NCBI RefSeq assembly: GCF_004352835.1
Contig: NZ_SJSB01000001.1
Coordinates: 412,407-476,406, forward strand
DNA: 64,000 bases
Reading direction: 5' to 3'
Source of the DNA: Marinomonas flavescens
Lineage (GTDB): Bacteria; Pseudomonadota; Gammaproteobacteria; Pseudomonadales; Marinomonadaceae
Of the stretch, positions 9,471-18,624 are shown one piece after another. The position numbers and the translations under genes are program-made. Within the stretch, counting starts at the first letter, position 1, and the number at the start of each line of letters is the position of its first letter. Under the pieces are notes generated by a model, which was not told the DNA's origin, searched no databases, and worked only from the letters and a program-made list of their open reading frames with translations.

Positions 9471-10667
9471 TTAGTTTGAGTTGGTTTTATTAAGCTGTTC
9501 TATTACTTCATAGCAGGCGCCCATAGTGTGGTAATCCGTTTTTCCGGCTGGGCTTTTGCAATCGTCGTAGGCGCGGTTGTCTTGATGTAAAATTCGGAAC
9601 CAAGCGCCAAACTCATGATCAATCATGTGTTGCCAGCTGTATTGCCACAGTGACTCATAGCGCTGCCAGTAACGTTCTTCTTTTGTTTCTAAAGCCAGCA
9701 TGGCCGCCGCCGCAAAGGATTCCGCTTGTACCCAAAAGTACTTGTCACCATCGCAGACATTGCCTTCGGTATCATAGCCGTAGCAAAGCCCGCCGTTGTT
9801 ATCATCCCAAGACTGAGACCAAGCAAACTCAAAAAGTGATACGGCCTTTGGCACTAGCCAATCTTGTGGTTTGCGTTGTTGGATTAGCAGCAATAACTTA
9901 GACCATTCGGTTTGATGTCCTGGCTGGAAACCCCAAGGGCGGAACAGGTTTCTAGGGTCTTGTTTATTGTATTCCCAATCAATTTCCCATTCTGTGGTGT
10001 AATGTTCCCAAATTTGTCCCTTACTCAGAGCGGCTTGTCGCTGACAAATATTTTCTGCAATGCGTAATGCACGATCTAGGTATTGTTGTTCTTGAGTGGC
10101 ATCAAACGCCGCGATCAGTGCTTCACAGCTGTGCATGTTGGCGTTTTGTCCACGGTATGGTGACACGGTTTGCCAATCGGCTGAAATCTCATCTTTATAC
10201 AGCTCGAACTTGGCGTCCCAGAAATGACTTTCCATTAACGCGAAGGTTTCGGCAATCCAAGGTTTTGCTTCTTCAACACCGGCCTTGTAGGCGGTGGAAT
10301 AGGCTAATAAGACAAACGCTAAACCATAGCAGTGGTTGGTTTCATCTAGGTTTTCGTCTTTGCTGAGCAACCAAACGTAACCGCCATTATCACGCTTATG
10401 ACGCTCGCGTAAGTAAGCCAAACCATGTCGAGTGGCTTCTAAATACTCGCTTTTGCCTTCATTTAGGTAGGCCTTTGCGTAATTAAACACAAAGCGAGTA
10501 CTGCTGACGAGATGGCGAGTATCATGATCGTAAATGTCGCCATTATCTTTGAAAAAATGATAAAAACCACCGTTCTGATCAATGCAATTCGGATGGTAAA
10601 AATCCATGGTCGATTTGATGTGCTGATCTAAAAAAGCAGTTGAGCGAAAGTCTGGAAGGTAGCTCAT
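9471..10667 (-). CDS. AGE-family sugar isomerase, probably D-mannose isomerase
   Basis: A 398-residue (alpha/alpha)6-barrel enzyme of the N-acylglucosamine 2-epimerase superfamily. The expected catalytic histidines are visible at His251 (FQPGHQTEW) and His380 (TDYHTMGACYE), and match YihS/mannose-isomerase positions better than renin-binding-protein epimerases. Related Marinomonas enzymes interconvert mannose and fructose, so mannose entry into fructose metabolism is the likeliest role. Other aldose-ketose pairs cannot be excluded. It is divergent from a ROK regulator, with a 19-bp palindrome between them. Confidence 0.85.
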   Translation of the reverse strand: MSYLPDFRSTAFLDQHIKSTMDFYHPNCIDQNGGFYHFFKDNGDIYDHDTRHLVSSTRFVFNYAKAYLNEGKSEYLEATRHGLAYLRERHKRDNGGYVWLLSKDENLDETNHCYGLAFVLLAYSTAYKAGVEEAKPWIAETFALMESHFWDAKFELYKDEISADWQTVSPYRGQNANMHSCEALIAAFDATQEQQYLDRALRIAENICQRQAALSKGQIWEHYTTEWEIDWEYNKQDPRNLFRPWGFQPGHQTEWSKLLLLIQQRKPQDWLVPKAVSLFEFAWSQSWDDNNGGLCYGYDTEGNVCDGDKYFWVQAESFAAAAMLALETKEERYWQRYESLWQYSWQHMIDHEFGAWFRILHQDNRAYDDCKSPAGKTDYHTMGACYEVIEQLNKTNSN

Positions 10668-10784
10668 GGCGTTTTCCTTGCTAGGGCATTATAGGAATGC
10701 ATTTGAATTTTTATTTTTAAAATCTCGTTATGTATAAGATTGAATACAATGGCATACTAACGCCTTTTGTTATTAAATCAATTA

Positions 10785-10803
10785 GATTTATTAATAATAA
10801 ATC
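10785..10803. promoter_or_regulatory. 19-bp perfect palindrome, likely ROK/Mlc-type operator
   Basis: GATTTATTA-A-TAATAAATC is a perfect inverted repeat in the divergent promoter region between the AGE isomerase and the ROK regulator. Its A/T-rich arms resemble NagC/Mlc operators. A second symmetry, CTAACG at 10757 and CGTTAG at 10802, brackets it. Function is inferred. Confidence 0.55.
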
Positions 10804-10839
10804 GTTAGTTTTACGCCCTTAATAACAGAGCAGTTGTGT

Positions 10840-12066
10840 ATGAGATCATCCGGTAGTACTTCAGAACAGAGTCGTATTTATAATGAGCGCATTATTCTTC
10901 AATTGATTCGCCAAACTCCAGGCCTGTCTCGCGTTCATATTGCCAAACAAACCGGATTGAGTTCGCAAACTATTTCTGTCATCACATCTTCTTTATTAGA
11001 GCGCGAGCTGTTAAAGATTGACGGCAAGGTTAGAGGACGTCGAGGTCAACCATCGGTACAGTTAAGCATTAATAAACAAGGTGCATACGGGGTGGGAATC
11101 AACGTAGATAGAGACCATATTAGTGCCGCACTGCTTGATTTTAGCGGTCAGTGTGTATTATCTCTTGAAAGGACGGTTTCTTTTCCAACGGAAAAAATTG
11201 CGAAAGACATTGCTCAAGAACTTATTTCTGAGGTTAAAACAAGGCTGCAAAACGATTGGGCTAAAGTTCAAGGTATTGGTTTGGCTAAACCAGATTATAT
11301 GGATGCTTGGTTAGACTCTTTAGTCACAAATACTGAGCAGAGAGAAGATCTTGTTGGCTTACAAGCAGAATTAATTTACTGGCAGTCACCGGCTTTTGAA
11401 ACCTGGCTTAGTGAGCAAACATGTTTACCCTGTTACAAGGAAAATGATGCTGTAGCGGCGGCCACCAGCGAGCTTCTATTTTCAACTGGAGTGCCAAGAA
11501 AACATTTTTTCTACTTGTTCGTCAGTATTGCCTGTGGTGGCAGTATTGTCACTGATGGAGAGTGTTACTCTGGAGCGCATGGAAAAGCCGGTAGCTTTGG
11601 TTTGATTCCGACAGCGACGGGCAAACATGGGAAATGGATACTAGAAGCACTCTCAATATCCTCGTTAAAACGTTTTTTTAATGCGTTGTCGATAGTCTGG
11701 CCGCAAGGTGATGATTGGAATAAAACAGAAAATCAAAGCGTTATTATGCAATGGACTCAAGAAGTAGCATTTGAAATACAACCAGCGCTAAGTGCGGTCA
11801 TCGCCTTATATGATCCAGAAGCCATTGTTGTCGGTGGTCGCTTACCTGACGTTGTTCAGAGCAAGTTGATTGATGCTATTCAATCGGTTCTTGTTCAGCA
11901 GAGTGTCTTACCTGTACCAGAGATTTGTTCTGCCCATGCGGATTCAGTCGCGGTGATCCTTGGTGCTGCGGTGCTGCCTCTTTATGAGACCTTTTCCCCA
12001 CAAAAAGAGCTACTTTTGTTAAGTTCTTCACCTTCTCTCAAGCGATCCTTGTCAATGAGTGTCTAG
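10840..12066 (+). CDS. ROK-family transcriptional regulator (NagC/Mlc type)
   Basis: About 408 residues. An N-terminal winged helix (NERIILQLIRQTPGLSRVHIA, TGLSSQTISVITSSLLE) is followed by a ROK sugar-kinase-like domain with the IACGGSIVTDGECYSG loop. The ROK zinc motif CxCGxxGC is absent, and the usual AGEIGH is AGSFGL, so the domain is likely regulatory only. The start is set at the ATG 10840, nine bases after AACAGAG; a TTG at 10834 is less likely. It probably controls the divergent isomerase gene in response to a sugar. Confidence 0.88.
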   Translation: MRSSGSTSEQSRIYNERIILQLIRQTPGLSRVHIAKQTGLSSQTISVITSSLLERELLKIDGKVRGRRGQPSVQLSINKQGAYGVGINVDRDHISAALLDFSGQCVLSLERTVSFPTEKIAKDIAQELISEVKTRLQNDWAKVQGIGLAKPDYMDAWLDSLVTNTEQREDLVGLQAELIYWQSPAFETWLSEQTCLPCYKENDAVAAATSELLFSTGVPRKHFFYLFVSIACGGSIVTDGECYSGAHGKAGSFGLIPTATGKHGKWILEALSISSLKRFFNALSIVWPQGDDWNKTENQSVIMQWTQEVAFEIQPALSAVIALYDPEAIVVGGRLPDVVQSKLIDAIQSVLVQQSVLPVPEICSAHADSVAVILGAAVLPLYETFSPQKELLLLSSSPSLKRSLSMSV

Positions 12067-12101
12067 GTTATGATTAAATTTAAACCTGTTAAGAGAATAT
12101 C

Positions 12102-13595
12102 ATGAGATTAGAAATACAGTGTGAAGATCGTATTGGCATGGTGCGAGAAGTACTGGATATTTTTGTTCCTCATCACATAGACATTCGCTTAATCGAAGCC
12201 GACACAAAACATCATTGTATCTATTGTGGTTTTCCAGACATTACTTTTGCAACGCTACAGCAACTGCTTGGTGAGTTGCGTCGTTTAGAAGGTGTAGAAG
12301 ATGTAAAAAGAGTGATGTTTACACCTTCTGAACGCGAGCATAATTCCTTATACACACTGCTAGAAGCCTTGCCTGATGGTGTGATTGCCGTTGATCTCAA
12401 GGGTACCATTACGATGGCGACAGAGTTGGCAGCACAAGATTTGGGTGTTGATATCGCAGATTTATTACACCGACCTTTGCAGCAGTTTATCAAGGGGGTG
12501 AGTTTTGCCAAAGTTACTTGGGATGACATTGTTAATGGAGTGAGTAAGCGTATCCGTATTCGTAACAAGGCGTTGTTACTTGAGATGAAACCTATCTTTG
12601 TACCGGATGAATATGGGAGTGCAAATCCGGCGGGAAGTGTTATTCATTTAAAGTCGCAGGCTCGATTAGACCGACAGGCGGCTAATTTTAAACAAGTTCC
12701 GGACGCAGAAAATCATCTAGAAAAATATTTTGTACCAGATGTTATAAAAAGTGCGGCAATGCGAAGTATGTTAAATCGCGCTAAGGCATTTACGAATATG
12801 GTGGAGCCTTTACTCATTCAGGGAGAGATAGGTACGGGTAAAAGAGATTTAGTGCGGGCCTTGTTTCAACACTGGCAAAAAGAACAAGTTGATCGAGATA
12901 GTCAAATAACCATTCGACATGCTCGTGATATCACCATCGAGGACATTGCCAAATTAGATCAGTTTAATGGTTGGCTCGTGATTGAAGACGTCGAATATTT
13001 ACAAGCGGATGTGCAAGTATCGCTCGCTAACTGGTTGAACCGACATCCAGAATTTTCAACCAGCTTCGATTGTGCGTGTCGAGTCGTGTCGTTAACGACC
13101 CAAAAAGAGCCGCAGCTTATTGCGCATGACGGATTGAATCCCGCGCTATATTTCGCTTTATCAAGTTTGTTTTTATATGTTCCTTCATTAAAAGAGCGCC
13201 GTGAAGACTTAGCGGGTTTAATTCAGCAAACAGTGCTTTTTTATGCTGAGCGTTACGTTATTTCTATGCCGAAAATTTCCAAAGGAGCCTTGCTTAAAAT
13301 GTCTCTTTATTCTTGGCCCGGAAATTTAAAAGAGCTACAAAATATCTGCTTACAAACGTTAAATCTGAATAAGTTAAATACGTGGGTACCAGAAAACATT
13401 AGATTACCTGGAGATAGTGGCACTATGTCTCTAGAGTTGGTGGATGGATCCCTAGATAAAACAGTTAAGCAGTTTGAAGCGAGTTTGCTAAAAGCATTGT
13501 ACCCTGAGAACCCGAGCACACGTCGTTTAGCAAAAGCTGTTGGAATAAGTCATAGCGCTATCGCGAATAAACTCAAAGAATATGGGATTAGTTAA
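12102..13595 (+). CDS. TyrR-like regulator with degenerate AAA+ domain
   Basis: A 497-residue homologue of TyrR. It has an N-terminal ACT domain (MRLEIQCEDRIGMVREVLDIF), a PAS domain (LYTLLEALPDGVIAVD), an AAA+ region and a C-terminal helix-turn-helix (TRRLAKAVGISHSAIANKL). TyrR controls aromatic amino acid genes. Walker A survives as GEIGTGKRD, but the LFGHAPEG-like block is missing, Walker B is WLVIEDVEY, and the FREDLYYRL arginine segment has become LNPALYFALSS. ATP hydrolysis and sigma-54 contact therefore look lost. It starts 35 bases after the ROK gene. Confidence 0.85.
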   Translation: MRLEIQCEDRIGMVREVLDIFVPHHIDIRLIEADTKHHCIYCGFPDITFATLQQLLGELRRLEGVEDVKRVMFTPSEREHNSLYTLLEALPDGVIAVDLKGTITMATELAAQDLGVDIADLLHRPLQQFIKGVSFAKVTWDDIVNGVSKRIRIRNKALLLEMKPIFVPDEYGSANPAGSVIHLKSQARLDRQAANFKQVPDAENHLEKYFVPDVIKSAAMRSMLNRAKAFTNMVEPLLIQGEIGTGKRDLVRALFQHWQKEQVDRDSQITIRHARDITIEDIAKLDQFNGWLVIEDVEYLQADVQVSLANWLNRHPEFSTSFDCACRVVSLTTQKEPQLIAHDGLNPALYFALSSLFLYVPSLKERREDLAGLIQQTVLFYAERYVISMPKISKGALLKMSLYSWPGNLKELQNICLQTLNLNKLNTWVPENIRLPGDSGTMSLELVDGSLDKTVKQFEASLLKALYPENPSTRRLAKAVGISHSAIANKLKEYGIS

Positions 13596-13609
13596 GCTGG
13601 AAGCATAGA

Positions 13610-13642
13610 AAAGCCACTTATCAGTCGATAAATGGCTTAAAA
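13610..13642 (-). terminator. Hairpin between tyrR-like gene and small convergent gene
   Basis: Imperfect stem AAGCCA(ttta)...(taag)TGGCTT; on the minus strand it is followed by TTTTC. It would end the small minus-strand gene and possibly the tyrR-like transcript. Confidence 0.45.
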
Positions 13643-13659
13643 ATAATTAAGAACAAGTC

Positions 13660-13818
13660 TTAGTATGGACGACGAGTCGGTACTTTTTTTCGAGGTGTTT
13701 CGCGTTCAATTTTGATTGGCTGCAGTTTCACCTTTGGTTGAGAGGCAAGTTTCTGCACATTAACGGCCAGAACCGCAATCGCAGTACAAGCAGCAATGAA
13801 AAGTAAAAATTCAAACAT
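13660..13818 (-). CDS. Small single-pass membrane protein (52 aa)
   Basis: A short frame with an ATG at 13818 preceded by GGAGAG at good spacing. It encodes 52 residues: one N-terminal membrane helix (FEFLLFIAACTAIAVLAV), then a basic, proline-rich cytoplasmic-type tail (PIKIERETPRKKVPTRRPY). No family is recognised. The hydrophobic/basic architecture, the clean ribosome-binding site and a hairpin after the stop support it as a real gene. Confidence 0.65.
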   Translation of the reverse strand: MFEFLLFIAACTAIAVLAVNVQKLASQPKVKLQPIKIERETPRKKVPTRRPY

Positions 13819-13938
13819 AGTGTCTCTCCAAACTTATTCTTCTTAAATCTATCATGGGCCATTATGCTGGCTGGGTAAAGTCCATTTTGTTGTATTTAAG
13901 TAAATGGGGGCGATTTCATTTATAGCAAGCTTTCTGCC

Positions 13939-14760
13939 TTAAAGGTCGTACCTTTTCCTTAAATAACGCGCCACGCCATCTTCATCATGATGACCAATAA
14001 CGCTATTAGCGGCTTCTTTTACATGTTCAAGTGCGTTTTCTGTCGCAAAAGCTTCATCAGATGCTTCAAACATAGACAAATCATTGTCGCCATCACCAAA
14101 CACGATCACTCGTTGGGCACCCATTTGCGTTTTTAGTTCCATCAAAGAAGAGCCTTTACAAGCATTACTGTGATGAATGTCTAGCCAGTAGGCGTCTGCT
14201 GTATAAATGCCACCACCAGAATAGGCAGTAAGATGGTTGTGTTTTTGGCAATCAGAGACAAGGCTCTCTACCATGTCAGGTCGCCCCATGGCGCTAATAT
14301 TAGTAATAATAGCATCAGAAGAAAGTTGCTCAATGGGGTGCAAGCTGAGCTGATCATGCGCACCTAACTCATTGGCGATATGGTCACTTAAATCACCATT
14401 TAGAGGTGCGTGATACACCTTATGTGAGCCATCTGGATCTAAACAAAAAACAAACGGAGTAACTTGATGATCGGCAAATGCCAATAGTGTCTCGGTGATT
14501 AAATCTGGTGTGAGAAAGTTTTGATGGCGATAGGCGTTATCCTGAGGATTCCACCATTCAACACCATTTTTAAAAATCTGCCAATGAGGGAAATCGTGAT
14601 CAGCAATGCAGGGTTTGGCTGCAAAGTGCGTCCTGCCTGTCGCCACGGTATAAGCAATACCGGCCGCGTCTAAACGTCTTAGGGTATCGCAAGTGTATTC
14701 TGAAAGACGTTGCTGACGGTTCAATAAGGTGCCGTCTAAATCAAATGCTAATAAATCCAT
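13939..14760 (-). CDS. Cof-type HAD-IIB sugar phosphatase (YidA/YbiV-like)
   Basis: 273 residues from the ATG at 14760, which follows GGTGAGG; a longer open frame upstream lacks a ribosome-binding site. The HAD motifs are DLLAFDLDGTLLN (nucleophile Asp, residues 2-14), VATGRT, and FGDGDNDLSMFE near the C-terminus. A Cof-type cap lies between. Members dephosphorylate sugar phosphates and related metabolites in the cytosol; the substrate cannot be read from sequence. It stands alone between small genes. Confidence 0.88.
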   Translation of the reverse strand: MDLLAFDLDGTLLNRQQRLSEYTCDTLRRLDAAGIAYTVATGRTHFAAKPCIADHDFPHWQIFKNGVEWWNPQDNAYRHQNFLTPDLITETLLAFADHQVTPFVFCLDPDGSHKVYHAPLNGDLSDHIANELGAHDQLSLHPIEQLSSDAIITNISAMGRPDMVESLVSDCQKHNHLTAYSGGGIYTADAYWLDIHHSNACKGSSLMELKTQMGAQRVIVFGDGDNDLSMFEASDEAFATENALEHVKEAANSVIGHHDEDGVARYLRKRYDL

Positions 14761-14832
14761 AATTACCTCACCTTTAAGACGACATAACACTAGCGTATTT
14801 TGTCTTACGAAGGAAGCGCTAAGGAGAGGTGG

Positions 14833-14869
14833 AAAAGCAGACTCGTCAAGATCGACCAGTCTGCTTTTT
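14833..14869. terminator. Hairpin terminator after HopJ-family gene
   Basis: An 11-bp stem AAAAGCAGACT / AGTCTGCTTTT immediately downstream (minus strand) of the HopJ-family stop codon, flanked by T runs on both sides. Confidence 0.7.
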
Positions 14870-14870
14870 A

Positions 14871-15221
14871 TTAGGCTTTTTTAACCAGAGCAGGGGATTG
14901 AAAGGTAATGCCTTTCCAGCCAGAAATCATAAATTGGCGGATGTTTTGGTGATCATTTGCTGTTGGATTTTGCAGTACATCTACACGATAAAAATCACCA
15001 AATAACTGAAGCGTTTCTTCTTGGGTTAATTGGTTAAGTGCCGCAAAGGCAAAAATTTTACAAGAGCCATTGTTTTCATTTTTGGCATTCGCTTGTTGGC
15101 CATTAGAAAAGTCAGTAGGAGTAAAATCGTATTCAGTCTCAATGACACTAATGACGTCTTTAAATTGAACCTGTTGTGGTGAGTCTTTTAATTTCGCTAA
15201 GAGTGTTTCGCTGTTTAACAT
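14871..15221 (-). CDS. HopJ-family protein
   Basis: A 116-residue protein matching the family named after a Pseudomonas type III effector: FKDVISVIETEYDFTPTDF, NENNGSCKIFAFAALNQL, TLQLFGDFYRVDVL and NIRQFMISGWKGITF. Homologues are widespread in free-living marine bacteria without type III secretion, and none is visible here, so a housekeeping role is likely despite the name. No signal peptide. Its function is unknown. Confidence 0.85.
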   Translation of the reverse strand: MLNSETLLAKLKDSPQQVQFKDVISVIETEYDFTPTDFSNGQQANAKNENNGSCKIFAFAALNQLTQEETLQLFGDFYRVDVLQNPTANDHQNIRQFMISGWKGITFQSPALVKKA

Positions 15222-15275
15222 AGGAGCTCCATTTTAAGTAACAAGGCAGTATCAATGGTTTTATAAATTAAAGTA

Positions 15276-16472
15276 TTAATGTTTGTTTACAGCGGGTTCG
15301 AATCGACGACTTACAAGCTGATACGTAATAAAAGCAGAAATCCCACAGAACGCCATAATTAGTAACATAGGCGCAAAGGTGCCGGTATGGAAAACACTGA
15401 CTGCAACACCACTTAACGCACCAGAAGAAAAACGAAAAGAGCCTGCAAGTGCCGCAACACTGCCATTATGATCACCTGCATTTCGCATCGCACCAGCCAT
15501 AAACCCACTACCAAGTATGCCGATAGAGCCCATGAAAAATATGCAAGCGATAACAATGACTGCGAGCGGTGGCTTAGTGAAAAAGCTAATAACAATCATG
15601 CTAATAGAAGCGCATAAGAGAATGGAAATAGCGTATTTAATGAGACTGTCAACGCCTACTTTTTCCACTATGCGGCTATTAATTGTGGTTGCTGTCATCA
15701 TGCCGATAACGTTTAACGCGAATATAAAACCAAAATGAGAAGGTTTTACATCGTACAGTTCAATATAAACATAAGAAGAACCGGTGATAAAACACATCAT
15801 GCCCGCAAAATGAAAAGAACCTGCCGCTATGTATCCCATTACCGTTGGATTTTTTAACAGCGTGTAATAATTACGCAATGCACCAGACAGTGACAAAGGT
15901 TTACGGTGGTCTTTGTGCAGCGTTTCAGGAATGGTTCGAATAAACAGGACGGCGCCAATTGCTGAGATAATCGCGAGAAAGACAAAGATAAAGTGCCAAT
16001 TTAAAAATACCAGAATAGCACCGCCTAAAATAGGCGCGACAAGGGGAGCCAAAGACATGGTTAACATGACTAGAGACATGGCTTTAGCAAATTGATTTGT
16101 CGACATTTTATCTTTGACGAGCGCAGGAATACTGACAGCAACAGCAGCCCCACCGACGGCTTGAATAGCGCGCCCAATAATTAACATTTCATAATTTAGG
16201 GCGCAGGCACAAATAATACTGCCCAAACAAAAGAAGCCAAGGCCACTAAGCACCACTTTACGGCGGCCAATAGCGTCAGAAAGCGGGCCAAAAATAAGCT
16301 GTAATACAGCAAAGACAATCAAATACATACTGAGAGTCATCTGCACCAAACTTATTTCAGTGTTTAGGTCTTTCGCTATGGATGGAATACTGGGTAAATA
16401 AGCGTCTATTGCCAGAGGTGTTAAGCCTGATAATAAGCCAAGAACAAGAATAACGGGAAGAGTTAGCTTCAT
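15276..16472 (-). CDS. Bcr/CflA family MFS drug exporter
   Basis: A 398-residue, 12-helix major facilitator. The N-terminus (LTPLAIDAYLPSIPSIAKDL), the motif A loop GPLSDAIGRRKV and the motif C-like LAPLVAPILGGAIL are hallmarks of the Bcr/CflA drug:proton antiporter subfamily (bicyclomycin, chloramphenicol and related). The actual substrate is unknown. It is divergent from an ABC half-transporter; the roughly 300-base intergenic region has a strong inverted repeat that may be an operator. Confidence 0.88.
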   Translation of the reverse strand: MKLTLPVILVLGLLSGLTPLAIDAYLPSIPSIAKDLNTEISLVQMTLSMYLIVFAVLQLIFGPLSDAIGRRKVVLSGLGFFCLGSIICACALNYEMLIIGRAIQAVGGAAVAVSIPALVKDKMSTNQFAKAMSLVMLTMSLAPLVAPILGGAILVFLNWHFIFVFLAIISAIGAVLFIRTIPETLHKDHRKPLSLSGALRNYYTLLKNPTVMGYIAAGSFHFAGMMCFITGSSYVYIELYDVKPSHFGFIFALNVIGMMTATTINSRIVEKVGVDSLIKYAISILLCASISMIVISFFTKPPLAVIVIACIFFMGSIGILGSGFMAGAMRNAGDHNGSVAALAGSFRFSSGALSGVAVSVFHTGTFAPMLLIMAFCGISAFITYQLVSRRFEPAVNKH

Positions 16473-16593
16473 ATAGGTTCAACGAAAATATGAGATTAAT
16501 TGGAGATGGAGAATTGATTAAAAATCCGCCATGCATGCAGGGATAATTATAATCATTTATGATCGGCTGTGGATTGTTAATTGTGCAAATAGT

Positions 16594-16626
16594 ACGAAAG
16601 CAAACTGATTGTTTGCTTACTTTCGT
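16594..16626. promoter_or_regulatory. Inverted repeat in divergent exporter promoter region
   Basis: ACGAAAGCAAAC ... GTTTGCTTACTTTCGT with a 5-base spacer, interrupted by one small bulge. It lies between the divergent Bcr/CflA and ABC exporter genes and could be an operator. A TTTT follows on the plus strand, so an RNA hairpin is the alternative. Nothing else is recognised in 16473-16770. Confidence 0.4.
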
Positions 16627-16770
16627 CTTTTGTTAGCTGTCTTTCGATATTATTCACTCTATTGCTGTTAGATTAAAAATAAATTGATTCGCTTGTTGTA
16701 TCAGCGTCTGAAATTCGCGTGTCTTTTAAACACGTATTTCGAGGCGTCTCTCTAATTACTAAGGAATGTT

Positions 16771-18612
16771 ATGTTACGTTTTTTTGAAAGATGGATAGAA
16801 GCTTATCCTGATACTGAGCCTTCTCAGGCGCCAAGTACGCTGTATGCATTCTGTCGATATTATTCAAAAGGTGTTGAAGTTCCTTTAATCTTAATGTCAG
16901 TCCTTACTGCAGTCATTGCGATGCTGGAAGTGACCTTGTTCAGTTTCATGGGGCAGTTGGTTGATTGGCTGGTGGTGAAAAATCCTAAAACTTTTTTTGC
17001 CGAAGAAGGGACGCATTTACTGGGCATGGCCTTAATGGTGTTGTTAGTCATGCCAGTGGTGACATTTTTGCATTCTGCCATTATTCATCAAACCTTATTG
17101 GGTAATTACCCAATGCGCATACGTTGGTTGGCACACCGTTATGTGCTTAAGCAAAGTGTCACCTTCTTTCAAGATGATTTTGCTGGGCGAGTGGCGACCA
17201 AAGTCATGCAAACCTCGTTAGCCGTTCGCGAGAGTGTCATGAAATTACTCGATGTTTTAGTTTATATCGTGGTGTATTTCACCTCCATGCTGGTGTTGAT
17301 CGCCAAGGCAGATTATCGGCTAATGCTGCCGATGCTGGTTTGGCTGGGTATTTATATTGCTTTGCAGTTCTATTTTGTTCCTAGATTAAAACGAGTGTCT
17401 ACGAAACAAGCGGATGCGCGCTCTACTATGACGGGTCGTATTGTAGACAGCTACACTAATGCATCGACAGTAAAACTGTTTTCTCATACTCAACGCGAAG
17501 CCAGTTATGCAAAAGAGGGAATGGATGGATTTTTAGAGACGGTGCACCAGCAGATGCGTTTGGTAACTGGGCTCAATGTGGGCGTGCAAGTGTGTAACTA
17601 TGTGCTGGCATTTAGTGTGGCTGGGGTGGCTATTTTACTTTGGACATATGGCCAAATAAGTATTGGTGCGATTGCTATTGCGGTCAGCTTATCTTTGCGA
17701 ATAAACGGCATGGCGCAATGGATTATGTGGGAAGTGAGTTCGCTGTTTGAGAATATCGGTATGGTAACCGATGGCATGAAAACGTTATCCAAACCACTGC
17801 AAATTCAAGACAAAGAGGGGGCTAAGCCATTACTGGTTAAGCAAGGTGATATTCGCTTCGAGCAGGTGCATTTTCATTACGGTCGACAAGACAGCAAAGT
17901 TATCGAAAACCTGAATTTGTCCATAAAATCAGGTGAGAAAATCGGTGTGGTGGGCCGCTCTGGGGCAGGTAAATCAACGATTGTGAATTTGCTGATGCGG
18001 TTTCATGATATTGAATCAGGTCGTATTTTGATTGACGATCAAGACATCACCCAAGTGCAACAAGATACCTTACGAGCCAATATTGGTATGGTGACGCAAG
18101 ACACGTCTTTATTGCACCGTACGGTACGCGAAAATTTACTTTATGGTCGTCCTGATGCCAGTGAAGAAGAAATGATCGCGGCGGCAAAACAAGCCGAAGC
18201 GCATGATTTCATTCAAACGCTAACAGATTCTTTTGGCAATGCAGGATACGATGCCATGGTCGGTGAACGTGGCGTTAAATTGTCAGGTGGTCAGCGTCAG
18301 CGTATTGCCATTGCGCGAGTGCTGCTAAAAGATGCTCCTTTACTTGTTTTGGATGAAGCCACCTCGGCGCTCGACTCTGAAGTGGAAGCGGCTATTCAAG
18401 AAAGTCTTTACCGATTAATGGAAGGTAAAACTGTGATTGCGATCGCCCATCGGCTGTCTACTATTGCGGCTATGGATCGTTTAATAGTGCTGGATAGCGG
18501 TGAAATCGCTGAACAAGGTACTCATGAAGAGTTAATCCAGCGTGGTGGTATTTATGCCAAACTCTGGTCCCATCAAACCGGTGGATTCTTAGCGGAAGAC
18601 ATTATTTTATAG
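16771..18612 (+). CDS. ABC exporter half-transporter (TMD-NBD fusion)
   Basis: A 613-residue exporter with six N-terminal membrane helices (residues 30-330) and an ATPase domain from about 360. The ATPase has Walker A GRSGAGKST, Q-loop TQDTSLLH, signature LSGGQRQRIAIARVL, Walker B LLVLDEATSALDSE and an H-loop AHRLST. It works as a homodimer at the inner membrane and is MsbA/multidrug-like; the substrate is unknown. The SMR gene follows within 12 bases, so the pair is likely one operon of small-molecule exporters. Confidence 0.93.
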   Translation: MLRFFERWIEAYPDTEPSQAPSTLYAFCRYYSKGVEVPLILMSVLTAVIAMLEVTLFSFMGQLVDWLVVKNPKTFFAEEGTHLLGMALMVLLVMPVVTFLHSAIIHQTLLGNYPMRIRWLAHRYVLKQSVTFFQDDFAGRVATKVMQTSLAVRESVMKLLDVLVYIVVYFTSMLVLIAKADYRLMLPMLVWLGIYIALQFYFVPRLKRVSTKQADARSTMTGRIVDSYTNASTVKLFSHTQREASYAKEGMDGFLETVHQQMRLVTGLNVGVQVCNYVLAFSVAGVAILLWTYGQISIGAIAIAVSLSLRINGMAQWIMWEVSSLFENIGMVTDGMKTLSKPLQIQDKEGAKPLLVKQGDIRFEQVHFHYGRQDSKVIENLNLSIKSGEKIGVVGRSGAGKSTIVNLLMRFHDIESGRILIDDQDITQVQQDTLRANIGMVTQDTSLLHRTVRENLLYGRPDASEEEMIAAAKQAEAHDFIQTLTDSFGNAGYDAMVGERGVKLSGGQRQRIAIARVLLKDAPLLVLDEATSALDSEVEAAIQESLYRLMEGKTVIAIAHRLSTIAAMDRLIVLDSGEIAEQGTHEELIQRGGIYAKLWSHQTGGFLAEDIIL

Positions 18613-18624
18613 CGAGTGAGTAAT

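Noticed and set aside
14871..15221. HopJ homologue as a type III effector and sign of pathogenicity
   Set aside because: No secretion apparatus or effector signal is seen, and homologues are common in harmless marine bacteria.
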